From Lachnospiraceae bacterium (GTDB lineage: Bacteria; Bacillota; Clostridia; Lachnospirales; Lachnospiraceae), in the NCBI GenBank assembly GCA_910574195.1, contig CAJTBF010000003.1, positions 213,874 to 277,873 on the forward strand: a DNA stretch of 64,000 nt. The letters run 5' to 3'. The stretch's first letter is position 1. Every line of letters begins with the position of its first letter. A program made the position numbers and the translations under genes. Below, piece by piece: positions 9,363-17,748 of the stretch. The notes under the pieces are model-generated. The model ran no database searches, was not told where the DNA came from, and worked only from the letters and a program-made list of their open reading frames with translations.

Positions 9363-11297
9363 TCAATCCCTGACCTGGTAGATATAGGTACCATATTCAT
9401 TATAAATCTCCTCCAGTTCTGTTTCTTCCTGATCACTCGCAAGTTCCTCCAAAGACACGATATACTTTACCCCCGTTTTCCTGAAATCTTTGTAAGACAG
9501 TTTCAAAAGAATGGAATCCGTATACAACAGTTCAAAAGACGTGTCTTCTTCCGTAAATTCCACGGAAACATGCGCATATCGGTTATAAATATCTTCATAG
9601 TTCCCTGCAGGATCCAGTTTTCTCCACAATTCCAGATTTGGATACGTATTGGTCGAATTGATTGTCGGCACACCATTCGCGAGTGTAAAACCAGGTAAAT
9701 ACATAGTTCTCCCATATGCGATCCATTTACTGTCCGGTTCTTCTTTCCGAATCTGTTGGATTTTCTGACTGACCGGCTTGGACGTTACCGCATCAAACCC
9801 CTTCGATATCGGCCGGATATAAATACTGCCCGCCACAGAAATAAAAATCAGCCCATAACACAGATACTTTTGAAACCGGTATCGAAAATCCGTCAGCAGG
9901 ATCATTCCCACGGTGAAAATCAAAATTCCCGAAACCAGCATCCATTTCCATGACAGGTAATTCGGATCATATATTTTCGAACACAACAGACTCGCTCCCA
10001 CTGTAAGAAGACTGACCGCCCCCCCCAGTGTCAGCGAAAACAGCTTTTTCTGTCCTGCGTCCGCAAGTAGTATTATGAGAAAGTAGACCTGGATAATTCC
10101 CATGATATCTACCACCCGGATACCCGCCGACATGCCAAGAAACGTGATTTTAGCAAGAATCGTCGGAATTCCTGTCGTGACATAAATGAAAAAGAAGAGC
10201 ATCACCGCCAGTAAGCCTCCGGTAAGCCAATCCTTCTTTTCTGATTTTACCCAATGCCAGCCTGCTGCAATCGTTGGAACAGGAAAAAAATTCAGAATTA
10301 CGCTGGCTTCCGAAGCATTTCCAATCTCCCGATAAGCATACAAATAAGACTGACTGTATAAAAACAGCTTTTGTATAGAAAGACCGCCGGTAGAAATCCG
10401 TTCCCCCGGATACCGAGTCTGCATAATCGCCTGAATATACTCCTGATTCGTCCAAAGATAACTACATACCAGAGTTCCTGCAAACACAGCCATAGCCGCC
10501 ACGATCCCCCAATCCCGTTTCCGGAACTTTTTTATAGCAGGCCAGTTTTCATGAAAAAGCCAAATAAGCAGGCAGAGGATCACATATCCCATGGGGACGA
10601 CCCATGCCGGATACAACGTCAGGACATAATTTGCAAAGGAAACTGCCACGCCTGCTCCGCATAGGATCTTTTTGATTCCCGATTTCACATAAATAAAATA
10701 ATAAGCGCATACAATTGCCCCCTGCGCACCCAATAGAAATCCCGGAAATCCCCACCACAGATAAAAAGGGGACGCCACTTCCAGGCATGCGCCGGTTACC
10801 GCCAGCAATGGATTTCTTCTTGATAAAATGAAAAAAAACTCTAATGCTACCATAAAGCAAAGAATGATGGGCGCATACCAGCAAAAACTATACGCATATT
10901 CCGCCCCCATTATTTTATATGCATATTGGAATGGTGAGCGTCCCAGAGTCGCATATCCGATATATACTCCATTGATTGCATTGAGTGTCTTTGTCCCCCT
11001 GGCAATCTCATTATACTTTCCGAATTCCCCGTCTGCGACAGACGCCAGTTTATTAGGCGTCTCCACAAGAAATTCATCCGAGCGGATCGCACGTTCCTCC
11101 CCGAATATCGGTTCTACATATTCATTTCCCATTCCCGGCTGTATCATACGGTCATATGCTGCCAGAGATTCCCCATGATACCGATTGGCCACCAGAAACA
11201 CCAACAGAATCCCGGCTATCGCCCAGCGTAACTCAAATAGTTTTTTATAAAGGACGCCCGCTTTTTTTATTATATGCTTCTGTTCTGTATTCCACAT
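9363..11297 (-). CDS. Large multi-spanning membrane protein, GT-C like
   Basis: The protein has about 13 hydrophobic segments after a first extracellular loop carrying acidic and aromatic residues (IFGEERAIRSDEFLVETPNK), and an extracytoplasmic C-terminal domain of about 130 residues. This plan resembles GT-C type transferases or YfhO-like membrane proteins that modify surface glycans using lipid-linked sugars. I do not recognise the exact family. I chose the ATG at 11295-11297, preceded by GGAAGGAAG, over a start 25 codons upstream with no ribosome site. It lies between rfbB and the GH25 gene. A role in polymer assembly or decoration is inferred from context, and the DPM-like GT2 gene nearby could supply its lipid-linked donor. 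Confidence 0.65.
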   Translation of the reverse strand: MWNTEQKHIIKKAGVLYKKLFELRWAIAGILLVFLVANRYHGESLAAYDRMIQPGMGNEYVEPIFGEERAIRSDEFLVETPNKLASVADGEFGKYNEIARGTKTLNAINGVYIGYATLGRSPFQYAYKIMGAEYAYSFCWYAPIILCFMVALEFFFILSRRNPLLAVTGACLEVASPFYLWWGFPGFLLGAQGAIVCAYYFIYVKSGIKKILCGAGVAVSFANYVLTLYPAWVVPMGYVILCLLIWLFHENWPAIKKFRKRDWGIVAAMAVFAGTLVCSYLWTNQEYIQAIMQTRYPGERISTGGLSIQKLFLYSQSYLYAYREIGNASEASVILNFFPVPTIAAGWHWVKSEKKDWLTGGLLAVMLFFFIYVTTGIPTILAKITFLGMSAGIRVVDIMGIIQVYFLIILLADAGQKKLFSLTLGGAVSLLTVGASLLCSKIYDPNYLSWKWMLVSGILIFTVGMILLTDFRYRFQKYLCYGLIFISVAGSIYIRPISKGFDAVTSKPVSQKIQQIRKEEPDSKWIAYGRTMYLPGFTLANGVPTINSTNTYPNLELWRKLDPAGNYEDIYNRYAHVSVEFTEEDTSFELLYTDSILLKLSYKDFRKTGVKYIVSLEELASDQEETELEEIYNEYGTYIYQVRD

Positions 11298-11432
11298 TTC
11301 ACTGCTTCCTTCCCTGCTCCATCCCTCTGTTCTCCGCCTCTCTATTTGTTTTACGACATATCGGTCAGGCAAGAATATTTCGTATTTTGTTTCAAAGAAT
11401 AATTTCCGTTCACACTTTCATCTGCTGATGTA

Positions 11433-11480
11433 CCGGTAACAAAAAGTCTTCCCGGTAACAGAAGAACCTTCCTGGTAATT
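11433..11480. repeat. Short tandem repeat, period about 19-20 bp
   Basis: In the 292-base gap between the GH25 gene and the membrane protein gene, the core CCGGTAAC recurs at 11433, 11452 and (as CTGGTAAT) 11472, each followed by an A-rich then CTTC segment. The rest of the gap (11298-11589) also holds the palindrome AAAAAGCTTTTT near 11512-11523, possibly part of a weak terminator for the GH25 gene. No gene is seen in it. Confidence 0.4.
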
Positions 11481-11589
11481 CACACATTACCTCAGAAGGT
11501 CCTCTGATCCAAAAAGCTTTTTTACAACTTTGGAATTGTATTTGCCTCTTCCGGCAATCTTTCTTCAGAAACGGTCCCGGCAAAATTTC

Positions 11590-13998
11590 CTACTTCACAA
11601 TATTCGGCGCTTTTCCGCTTCCTGCCCCCTGGAAGGCTTCCCCTTTTTTCACCAGTTTTATCTCAATCGCTTCCATCGGTTTCGCACAGCCGGAAGTTCC
11701 TGCCATCTCTCCGTTCTTCGCCCATCCAAGCCAGCCGTAGTCCCGGGAATGTACACGGTAATAGAGATCATACTTCTCTTTTGCATCTCCGGTCAACTCA
11801 ATATACATCGCCTCGATCGGCAGCGCACGTCCGGTTGTTCCTGCCAATGTTCCGTTACTCTTCCAGCCCTGCCAGCCAATATCCTGTACATGCGCCCGGT
11901 AACGGATGGAACCACTCTCGGTTGCTCCCCGCAGAGAAAGCTTCAAAGCCTCCACAGACAAGGCACGTCCGGTCGTTCCTGCCAGCGCTCCTCCGCTCAC
12001 ACGTCCCTGCCAGCCAATATCCCGGACATGAGCCTGATACACTACATCCGCCTCTCTGGTTCGAAATGCTTCTCCCAATGCAGGCGCCTGTGCCGAATCT
12101 GCCGACAACATATAAATCTGCATTGCTTCAATGGGAAGTCCATAATTCTCCGTACCGGCGGCTTCTCCGTCCCTTGTCCAGCCAAGCCAGCCGATATCCT
12201 GTACATGTACTCTGTAATATATATGATACCGATCCTTATTCTCTCCCGTCAATGCAATTTTAATCGCTTCCAGATGCTTTGCTTTCCCCGTAGTTCCAGA
12301 AGTCTCCCCACTGCCTTTCGCACTCTGCCAGCCGGTTCCTTCCACATAGCTGGAATATTCTACACCGACTCCCGACACCGACATCCCCAATGTAAACGCT
12401 TCTATACCAAGCGCCCGTCCTGTGGTTCCCGCAATATCATTGTTCCCCACCGCCGACTGCCAGCCGATCTCCGAGACATGCGTCTTACATTGCAGATGAA
12501 TTCCCGGTTCCCGGTAATGAAACGGATCCTGTGTACTTCCCGGTGCTGCGCTTCCTTTTGCCACCAGCCTGATCTGCAGAGCCTCCATATGATAGTTATA
12601 CCCGACTGTCCCGGAATCTCCTCCGTTGACCGCCCAGCCAAGCCAGCCTACATTCGCGCAGTGTGTCCGGTAATACACATCATAATTTGCCGCCGCATTC
12701 CCGGATAATCGAATCCGGACTGCCTCGATATATTTTCCTGCCTCCTCACTCCCGGAAGCCTGTCCGTTCGCAACCCAATTCTGCCAGCCTGCATCTTTTA
12801 CATAAGTCTGATACTCTATTGTCAGCCCTTCTATGTTCTGCGGCGAAATTTTTACCGCCTTCATTGGCTTATTGATTCCCACACTTCCGCAGATCGCACC
12901 GTCCGCCACCGGATTCATCCAGCCATAATCCTGCACGTTCGCAGAATAGGTAAGATGACTCTGCACAACGGCAGATGCCGTTCCATGATCCGCCGGAGCG
13001 CCGATCAAATAATTCATATCTACTCTTCCATCAATTCCGTCCACACTTCCGTTAGAAGTATACTGCCAGATTGCATAACTCCCCTGATAGTCGCAGCTGG
13101 AATTCCACTGCGCAACCCATCGGTACCAGTTAGAAAAACAGGAATCTGTCAGCCGTGTATTCCACCACTGCAGAAAAGAATATACCCCAACAGCATATCC
13201 GGAATTCTGAATGGTCGTACAAAACGTCTGTGCAATAGATGCCAGATCACTGCTCTGTGTACTACTGTCTTCCATATCATAGTAAACAGGAAACGAAGGC
13301 TTCCGCCCACTCAGCAATCGAAGTACATGCTGCGCCTCACTCTGTGCCATTGCAGTATTTCTTGCATAAGAGTACAGATACACACCGTAGGGAATTCCCA
13401 AACGTTCACATTCCGAGACGTTCCGCAGCCACTGCTTGTCATCCTGACTACTGAAGTTACTGCCATAACCACATCGGATCATTACAAAATCAATCCCCGC
13501 CGCTTTTACTTTTTCCCAGTCAATTGTACCTTGATGCTCGCTGACGTCAATCCCTGTCTTGGTTGCATTGGATGCGCGCACCGCATTCTTCCTTTTGATC
13601 CCCGTCTCAATCTCCAGAAGTTCTCCGTCCTTATAACGCCAGCTGTTGGCCCGGTCTCCCACCTGAGGTTCGTTGGGATCATTTTCCTGAATATCTGACT
13701 CCCCCTGCGGCGACTCTGTGAGTTCCCCTGTCGACGCAGACGCGGCGGGTGTACTGTTCTCCTGTTGTATTTCTCCCGTCACAGACTCCTGCGGCACATC
13801 GGTTGGATTCTCTTCCACGGTTTCTGCCTCTTCGGCGCTCCCCTCTTCTGCCGCAACAGTGTTCTCTTCTTCGTTTACCGCCGGCTCCGCCATATCAGCT
13901 TCAGCCGGTTTCTCTTCTGCATGAACCGGAATCACCCCCATACCGGTTCCTGTTACAATCATCGCCATCATTAGAATGACTGCTGTAAATTTCTTCAT
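11590..13998 (-). CDS. Secreted GH25 lysozyme with nine ChW repeats
   Basis: This exported peptidoglycan hydrolase has 802 residues. A signal peptide occupies residues 1-27, then an acidic, Ala/Glu/Pro-rich linker to about residue 120. The GH25 muramidase domain runs from about 149 to 337, with the catalytic start GIDVSEHQGTIDW and the FPVYYDMEDSS motif. From about 345 to the end there are nine clostridial hydrophobic ChW repeats, each with a GW dipeptide and a later G-T-G or similar turn. Every third copy has the variant YYRxHxxxxGWLGW, so the array is three triplets. ChW domains are thought to bind the cell surface. The gene sits inside the polysaccharide cluster, hinting at attachment to or remodelling with that polymer. 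Confidence 0.9.
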   Translation of the reverse strand: MKKFTAVILMMAMIVTGTGMGVIPVHAEEKPAEADMAEPAVNEEENTVAAEEGSAEEAETVEENPTDVPQESVTGEIQQENSTPAASASTGELTESPQGESDIQENDPNEPQVGDRANSWRYKDGELLEIETGIKRKNAVRASNATKTGIDVSEHQGTIDWEKVKAAGIDFVMIRCGYGSNFSSQDDKQWLRNVSECERLGIPYGVYLYSYARNTAMAQSEAQHVLRLLSGRKPSFPVYYDMEDSSTQSSDLASIAQTFCTTIQNSGYAVGVYSFLQWWNTRLTDSCFSNWYRWVAQWNSSCDYQGSYAIWQYTSNGSVDGIDGRVDMNYLIGAPADHGTASAVVQSHLTYSANVQDYGWMNPVADGAICGSVGINKPMKAVKISPQNIEGLTIEYQTYVKDAGWQNWVANGQASGSEEAGKYIEAVRIRLSGNAAANYDVYYRTHCANVGWLGWAVNGGDSGTVGYNYHMEALQIRLVAKGSAAPGSTQDPFHYREPGIHLQCKTHVSEIGWQSAVGNNDIAGTTGRALGIEAFTLGMSVSGVGVEYSSYVEGTGWQSAKGSGETSGTTGKAKHLEAIKIALTGENKDRYHIYYRVHVQDIGWLGWTRDGEAAGTENYGLPIEAMQIYMLSADSAQAPALGEAFRTREADVVYQAHVRDIGWQGRVSGGALAGTTGRALSVEALKLSLRGATESGSIRYRAHVQDIGWQGWKSNGTLAGTTGRALPIEAMYIELTGDAKEKYDLYYRVHSRDYGWLGWAKNGEMAGTSGCAKPMEAIEIKLVKKGEAFQGAGSGKAPNIVK

Positions 13999-14024
13999 AT
14001 CCTATTTGCACTCCCCTTATCTTC

Positions 14025-14372
14025 TTATTTTTTCTTATCGCTTTCTCTCTTTTCATATAGCGCCAGTTCCTGTGCCAGTTCTTTCAACCGGACCGACATT
14101 CTGGAAATCATCACGGTTAATATAAAAATAAGAACCAGTGAAAAACAAAATCCGAAGAAAAACAACATATTTGCCGGAACCTCTATCCCCATAAAGTCCG
14201 CAAGCCAACGCATTACCCCTGGAAACACATCCAGTATCAGAACGCTCACGCCAACTGCAAGCCATGCCAGCGCATATTTCAATTCCAGCGCTTTTTTCCG
14301 GATCATATTCAGGATCACAATCAGCGCCAGTATAATGATGACCGCAACAATTACCTGAATTCGCAGATTCAT
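14025..14372 (-). CDS. DUF2304 family membrane protein
   Basis: The protein is small, with 115 residues and three hydrophobic helices (about residues 5-23, 32-50 and 68-90) and a charged C-terminal tail with coiled-coil character. The LKYALAWLAVGV segment matches DUF2304. Genes of this family commonly sit next to a DPM-like family 2 glycosyltransferase, as here (12 bases away), and are thought to act with it, perhaps in flipping or using polyprenyl-phosphate sugars. That function is from family context, not from motifs. The ATG has GGGGGTGAA upstream. It ends 26 bases before the GH25 gene. Confidence 0.82.
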   Translation of the reverse strand: MNLRIQVIVAVIIILALIVILNMIRKKALELKYALAWLAVGVSVLILDVFPGVMRWLADFMGIEVPANMLFFFGFCFSLVLIFILTVMISRMSVRLKELAQELALYEKRESDKKK

Positions 14373-14384
14373 ACTTCACCCCCC

Positions 14385-15074
14385 TTATTTTCTGATCCAT
14401 TCTATTAAAATTGCCAAAGTAACCTTGATCATATAGTAAACCGACTTTTTCGGCGATATGGAAGATACTCCGCCCTCCCTCGCTTTCATGATTACCGGTA
14501 ACTCCGCAACCTTTTTCTTCCGTCTTAAGATCGCCACAACACTTTCCGGCTCCGGATAATCTTTTGGATAATCATACGCGAAGATCTTCATCACATCCCG
14601 GTTAATCATGCGAAGTCCTGAAGTCGGATCTGTGATCTTCTGTCCCGTCAGCATCTGAATCAGAACGGTAAAATACTTAATTCCAATTCTTCTCACTCCG
14701 GAAGACTGAAATCCCTCCTTGCGAATAAACCGGGAACCAATGACCATGTCCAGATTTTGTTCCGTCAGGTATTCCGCCATACTCTTTAAAAATCCGGGAT
14801 CGTGCTGACCGTCTCCGTCTACCTGGACCGCCAGATCATATCCTTCCTCATATCCATATCGATATCCGGTCTGTACTGCTCCGCCGATTCCCAGGTTAAT
14901 CGGAAGATTCACTACATTGTAATGATTTTTTTCGCAGATTCGCTTCGTCTCGTCCTGAGAACAATCGTTAATAATCACATATTCAAAATCCGGCGCTTCT
15001 TTTTCTATCGCCTGAACTGTTTTTTCTATATTTTCACTTTCATTATAAGCCGGTATTATAATTAATTTTTTCAT
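14385..15074 (-). CDS. Polyprenyl-phosphate glycosyltransferase (DPM1-like GT2)
   Basis: This 229-aa GT2 enzyme likely transfers a sugar from a nucleotide donor to polyprenyl phosphate. The GT-A start IIIPAYNESENIEKTVQAIE, the acceptor-loop NLGIGGAVQTGY and the metal-site QVDGDGQHDPGFL are textbook DPM1-like motifs. It lacks C-terminal membrane helices, unlike GtrB, so membrane contact may come from the adjacent DUF2304 protein. A compact 229-aa size fits the soluble DPM1 group. It is the likely source of lipid-linked sugar for GT-C-type enzymes such as the large membrane protein encoded downstream (inference). Confidence 0.9.
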   Translation of the reverse strand: MKKLIIIPAYNESENIEKTVQAIEKEAPDFEYVIINDCSQDETKRICEKNHYNVVNLPINLGIGGAVQTGYRYGYEEGYDLAVQVDGDGQHDPGFLKSMAEYLTEQNLDMVIGSRFIRKEGFQSSGVRRIGIKYFTVLIQMLTGQKITDPTSGLRMINRDVMKIFAYDYPKDYPEPESVVAILRRKKKVAELPVIMKAREGGVSSISPKKSVYYMIKVTLAILIEWIRK

Positions 15075-15080
15075 ATTCTA

Positions 15081-15120
15081 CGGTTCATTCCCTTCGAATC
15101 TGGTTCATTCCCTTCGAATC
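15081..15120. repeat. Tandem 20-bp duplication
   Basis: Two adjacent copies of a 20-base unit containing GGTTCATTCCCTTCGAATC differ at only the first base. They lie in the 145-base gap between two glycosyltransferase genes. No gene or terminator is evident there, and the copies could be a recent slippage duplication. Confidence 0.6.
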
Positions 15121-15219
15121 CGATCAGCATGTCAAACCGCGGACATCGTCGCTCCGCTTCTGGTCGTCTCCTTCCGGTTCCCGTTCAGTCCCGCCGGTTC
15201 GGACAATGAAACACCTTTC

Positions 15220-16020
15220 TCAGTTCATCTGATTGGAGCTTTCACTTCTGGCATAGAATTTTGCCAGTATTCTGGCGATTCCTTTCGGCCAAAACCGGCA
15301 GAACATCTCATAATCCTCCTGATTCCTCGCATGATCTCCCAAAATCAGAGAAGTCTCCGATTCCTCATGAATCCGATGTCCCATTCGAATCTCCGGATCA
15401 TATACAAACGTTCCTTTTAACTTTGACAGACGTTCCCATGCTTCCCAATCTTCTGCTGATCTAAAGTGCACACGGAAAACGGGATCCGGTAAATGTCTGA
15501 CTGCATAGGTGACCGCCGGACAGCAGATGCCGCTTCCCAGCGACAAACTTCTTCTCCTTACAAAACGGCTGTTTTGAAAACACTTCCACCGCAGAGGAAA
15601 CAGCAGAATCCGCTTTACACGCAATAGCGTATTGTCCCTGACCTGTTCCCCGTTTCTGATCTCACAGTAATCTGAAAAATAAATCAACGGTCTTGCGCTG
15701 TTCTTTAACATCTCTACCGCATGTTCCGCATAATCCGGAAAATACACGTCGTCCTGGTGCGCAATCGTCACATAAGGCGTATGGCACTGCCCATATCCAA
15801 AATTCCAGTCCTGCACAATCCCACCCTCTCCCTCATTCACCAGCAGGGAAATCTGATACTTGTCCGCCAGGGAAGTAATATGTGCATTGGGAGTGGAGGT
15901 AATCATCAGAATCCGGGATTCCTGCGTCTGATTTTTCAGAGAAAGAATACACTCTTCCAAATAGGGACTTTCTTTATATGCACAGATTACAAATGTATGC
16001 TGCTTTGCAAACTCCTTCAT
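15220..16020 (-). CDS. Glycosyltransferase family 2
   Basis: This GT-A fold transferase is about 266 aa long. The N-terminus HTFVICAYKESPYLEECIL is the family 2 start and TIAHQDDVYFPDYAEHA carries a D-D metal-binding motif (QDD). The C-terminal third is basic (RVKRILLFPLRWKCF) and may touch the membrane. I start it at ATG 16018-16020, which has AAGGATGAGG at good spacing, over a GTG six codons upstream. It is followed by a DPM-like enzyme and preceded by the flippase, so it probably adds a side-chain or early sugar of the same repeat unit. The donor is unknown. Confidence 0.85.
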   Translation of the reverse strand: MKEFAKQHTFVICAYKESPYLEECILSLKNQTQESRILMITSTPNAHITSLADKYQISLLVNEGEGGIVQDWNFGYGQCHTPYVTIAHQDDVYFPDYAEHAVEMLKNSARPLIYFSDYCEIRNGEQVRDNTLLRVKRILLFPLRWKCFQNSRFVRRRSLSLGSGICCPAVTYAVRHLPDPVFRVHFRSAEDWEAWERLSKLKGTFVYDPEIRMGHRIHEESETSLILGDHARNQEDYEMFCRFWPKGIARILAKFYARSESSNQMN

Positions 16021-16148
16021 AACCTCATCCTTTTTCACTCAAAATCTCTCACATGCCAAAACGCATATCTTTCCGCCGCCCATTGTTCCATATGCAGTTC
16101 CTGAATGCATTGGCATTTTATCAGTATAACATCATTCAACTTTTCTTG

Positions 16149-17420
16149 TCAATCATACGGCTGAACTGTTACCTTATCCTTTCTTCTATAAAAAAACAAA
16201 ATTGCAGCTCCCAACACAAGAAAAAGCACTCCGGCCGCCACCGTATAGGCATATCCTGCTCCCAGCAGTCCTCTCTGTCTCACAAACGGATCTGATATGA
16301 AAAACGCCGTAATACTCGCCAGTCCAAATCCCACCAATAGATAGTTCTGCCTGCGCATCACCGTAAGAATCACCTGCTCAATTACTGCAAAGGAGAACAG
16401 GGCGCCTCCAATCAGTAAAACAACCAGTACCCTTCTATAAGAGATCAATTCCACACCAAACACCAACGATAAAATCTGCACCCCGCAGATTCCACCGGCG
16501 ACGACAATTCCCACTGCAATCAATACTGCTCCCAGAAAGATCATGACACATAATCGCAAAAATTTCCCATATTCTTTTTGAATCCATGTCTTTGACAGCC
16601 GGACCAACAGAGGCTGAAGCGCAAATCCTACAAATAAATTCGTTACAAAGCAGGGCATAAACAGATACGTATAGTATGCCTGTGCATCGGAAGACAAATA
16701 TAAATCAATCGCATACTTCGGCGCATTTCCCATATAAATTAATAAAAAAGCGCTGATACACAATGGAAAGCATTCCCGCAAAAGGGAAAATACGGCTCCC
16801 GGCTGCATCTCCGGTTTCTCCAAAGGAAACACTTCCTTCGTGGAAAAGACCAATACCAGCAGAGACAAAGTTGACGCAAGAACTGCCGCCAGACATGCCA
16901 AAAGCAAATTCCTGGTAAAAAGCAGCGTACCACAAAAAATAACCACATAGAATAAAATCCGAAAGCTCATCATCTTTCCGCTGATGTCCAGCCTTCCCTG
17001 CTTTTGATAATGTCCTCCGTATACATCATCCCATGCGTCCGTCACCTTCAGAACACAGAGCAAAAATGTAATCACCGCTTTTTCGAACGCATACCCTTCG
17101 ATCTGTATAAACAAAAGAACTATTAATATCATCAGACTACTGGTTATGATTCTGGAAAAAAGATATACTCCCATAGAGTATCGATTCTTCAGGTCTGTCG
17201 CCTGATAGTTTCTCATTCCATAATTCCCCACCGTCAGCATCATCTGCGACGTAGAAAATCCCAAAGAGAAAATACCCGCATCAAACACTCCGTTTATTCT
17301 GGTCACTACCCAAAGCAGCAGCATGGATACAATGGAATTCAAACCACTGGACATCATATTCCAGAAGACACTCTGCTGTTCAATCTTCTTTTCTTCTACC
17401 TTCCACAATTGACCAATCAT
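16149..17420 (-). CDS. Wzx-like polysaccharide flippase (MOP/MATE superfamily)
   Basis: The protein has about 12 hydrophobic helices over roughly 423 residues, the layout of polysaccharide flippases that move undecaprenyl-linked repeat units across the membrane. Typical features are SVFWNMMSSGLNSIVSMLL at the N-terminus and the AGIFSLGFSTSQMM stretch in helix 2. The start is placed at the ATG at 17418-17420 after GGCAGGAAAG. A longer reading frame upstream (to 17510) looks untranslated. It is the first glycan gene after a multi-hairpin region, so it may head the transcript that includes the GT2 genes. Having both this flippase and an ABC exporter suggests two export routes in the locus. Confidence 0.85.
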   Translation of the reverse strand: MIGQLWKVEEKKIEQQSVFWNMMSSGLNSIVSMLLLWVVTRINGVFDAGIFSLGFSTSQMMLTVGNYGMRNYQATDLKNRYSMGVYLFSRIITSSLMILIVLLFIQIEGYAFEKAVITFLLCVLKVTDAWDDVYGGHYQKQGRLDISGKMMSFRILFYVVIFCGTLLFTRNLLLACLAAVLASTLSLLVLVFSTKEVFPLEKPEMQPGAVFSLLRECFPLCISAFLLIYMGNAPKYAIDLYLSSDAQAYYTYLFMPCFVTNLFVGFALQPLLVRLSKTWIQKEYGKFLRLCVMIFLGAVLIAVGIVVAGGICGVQILSLVFGVELISYRRVLVVLLIGGALFSFAVIEQVILTVMRRQNYLLVGFGLASITAFFISDPFVRQRGLLGAGYAYTVAAGVLFLVLGAAILFFYRRKDKVTVQPYD

Positions 17421-17540
17421 CTTTCCTGCCTTTTCTTTCCAATTATTTCCGATAACAGCATCTAATATAACATGATCCCCTCCACTTTTCAACCTTAAAA
17501 CGAACTCCACGATACGTAACTAAGTTTACAGGTTACTTTT

Positions 17541-17690
17541 CACGGCTCAAGAATGCGCTGTACTGCGCATTCCGTGAGACCAGACTTACGCAACGACAAC
17601 AGTGAGGGGCGATTTTTGCGCAGCAAAACTTTAAATATCGCCCCGAACCGTTACTATGAGCGGCCTCCCAGGCCGTGAATAGTAACGGTT
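17541..17690. repeat. Multi-hairpin intergenic element
   Basis: Three consecutive inverted repeats sit between the flippase gene and the glucosaminidase gene: CACGG plus GAATGCGC paired with GCGCATTC plus CCGTG (17541-17576), GGGGCGAT/ATCGCCCC (17606-17613 and 17637-17644, with an inner TTTTGC/GCAAAA pair), and AACCGTTACTAT/ATAGTAACGGTT (17646-17657 and 17679-17690, with an inner CGGCCT/AGGCCG). No coding potential is evident. It looks like a REP/BIME-type structured repeat rather than a terminator, since T-tracts are absent. Confidence 0.55.
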
Positions 17691-17700
17691 ACAGAACAAA

Positions 17701-17740
17701 AAAACTGCTGTGTAGTCCAGGACTACATACAGCAGTTTTT
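17701..17740 (-). terminator. Rho-independent terminator of the glucosaminidase gene
   Basis: The minus strand has AACTGCTG and GTAGTCC pairing with GGACTAC and CAGCAGTT in a long near-perfect stem, followed by seven T residues. It lies 9 bases after the stop of the glucosaminidase gene and should separate it from the flippase operon. Confidence 0.85.
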
Positions 17741-17748
17741 CCTGTTTT

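Noticed and set aside
11530..12708. 392-codon ORF antisense to the ChW repeat region
   Set aside because: Its apparent internal repetition only mirrors the ChW repeats on the other strand.
17541..17740. Clustered repeats considered as a CRISPR array
   Set aside because: The repeats are inverted, differ from each other and have no regular spacers, and no cas gene is present.
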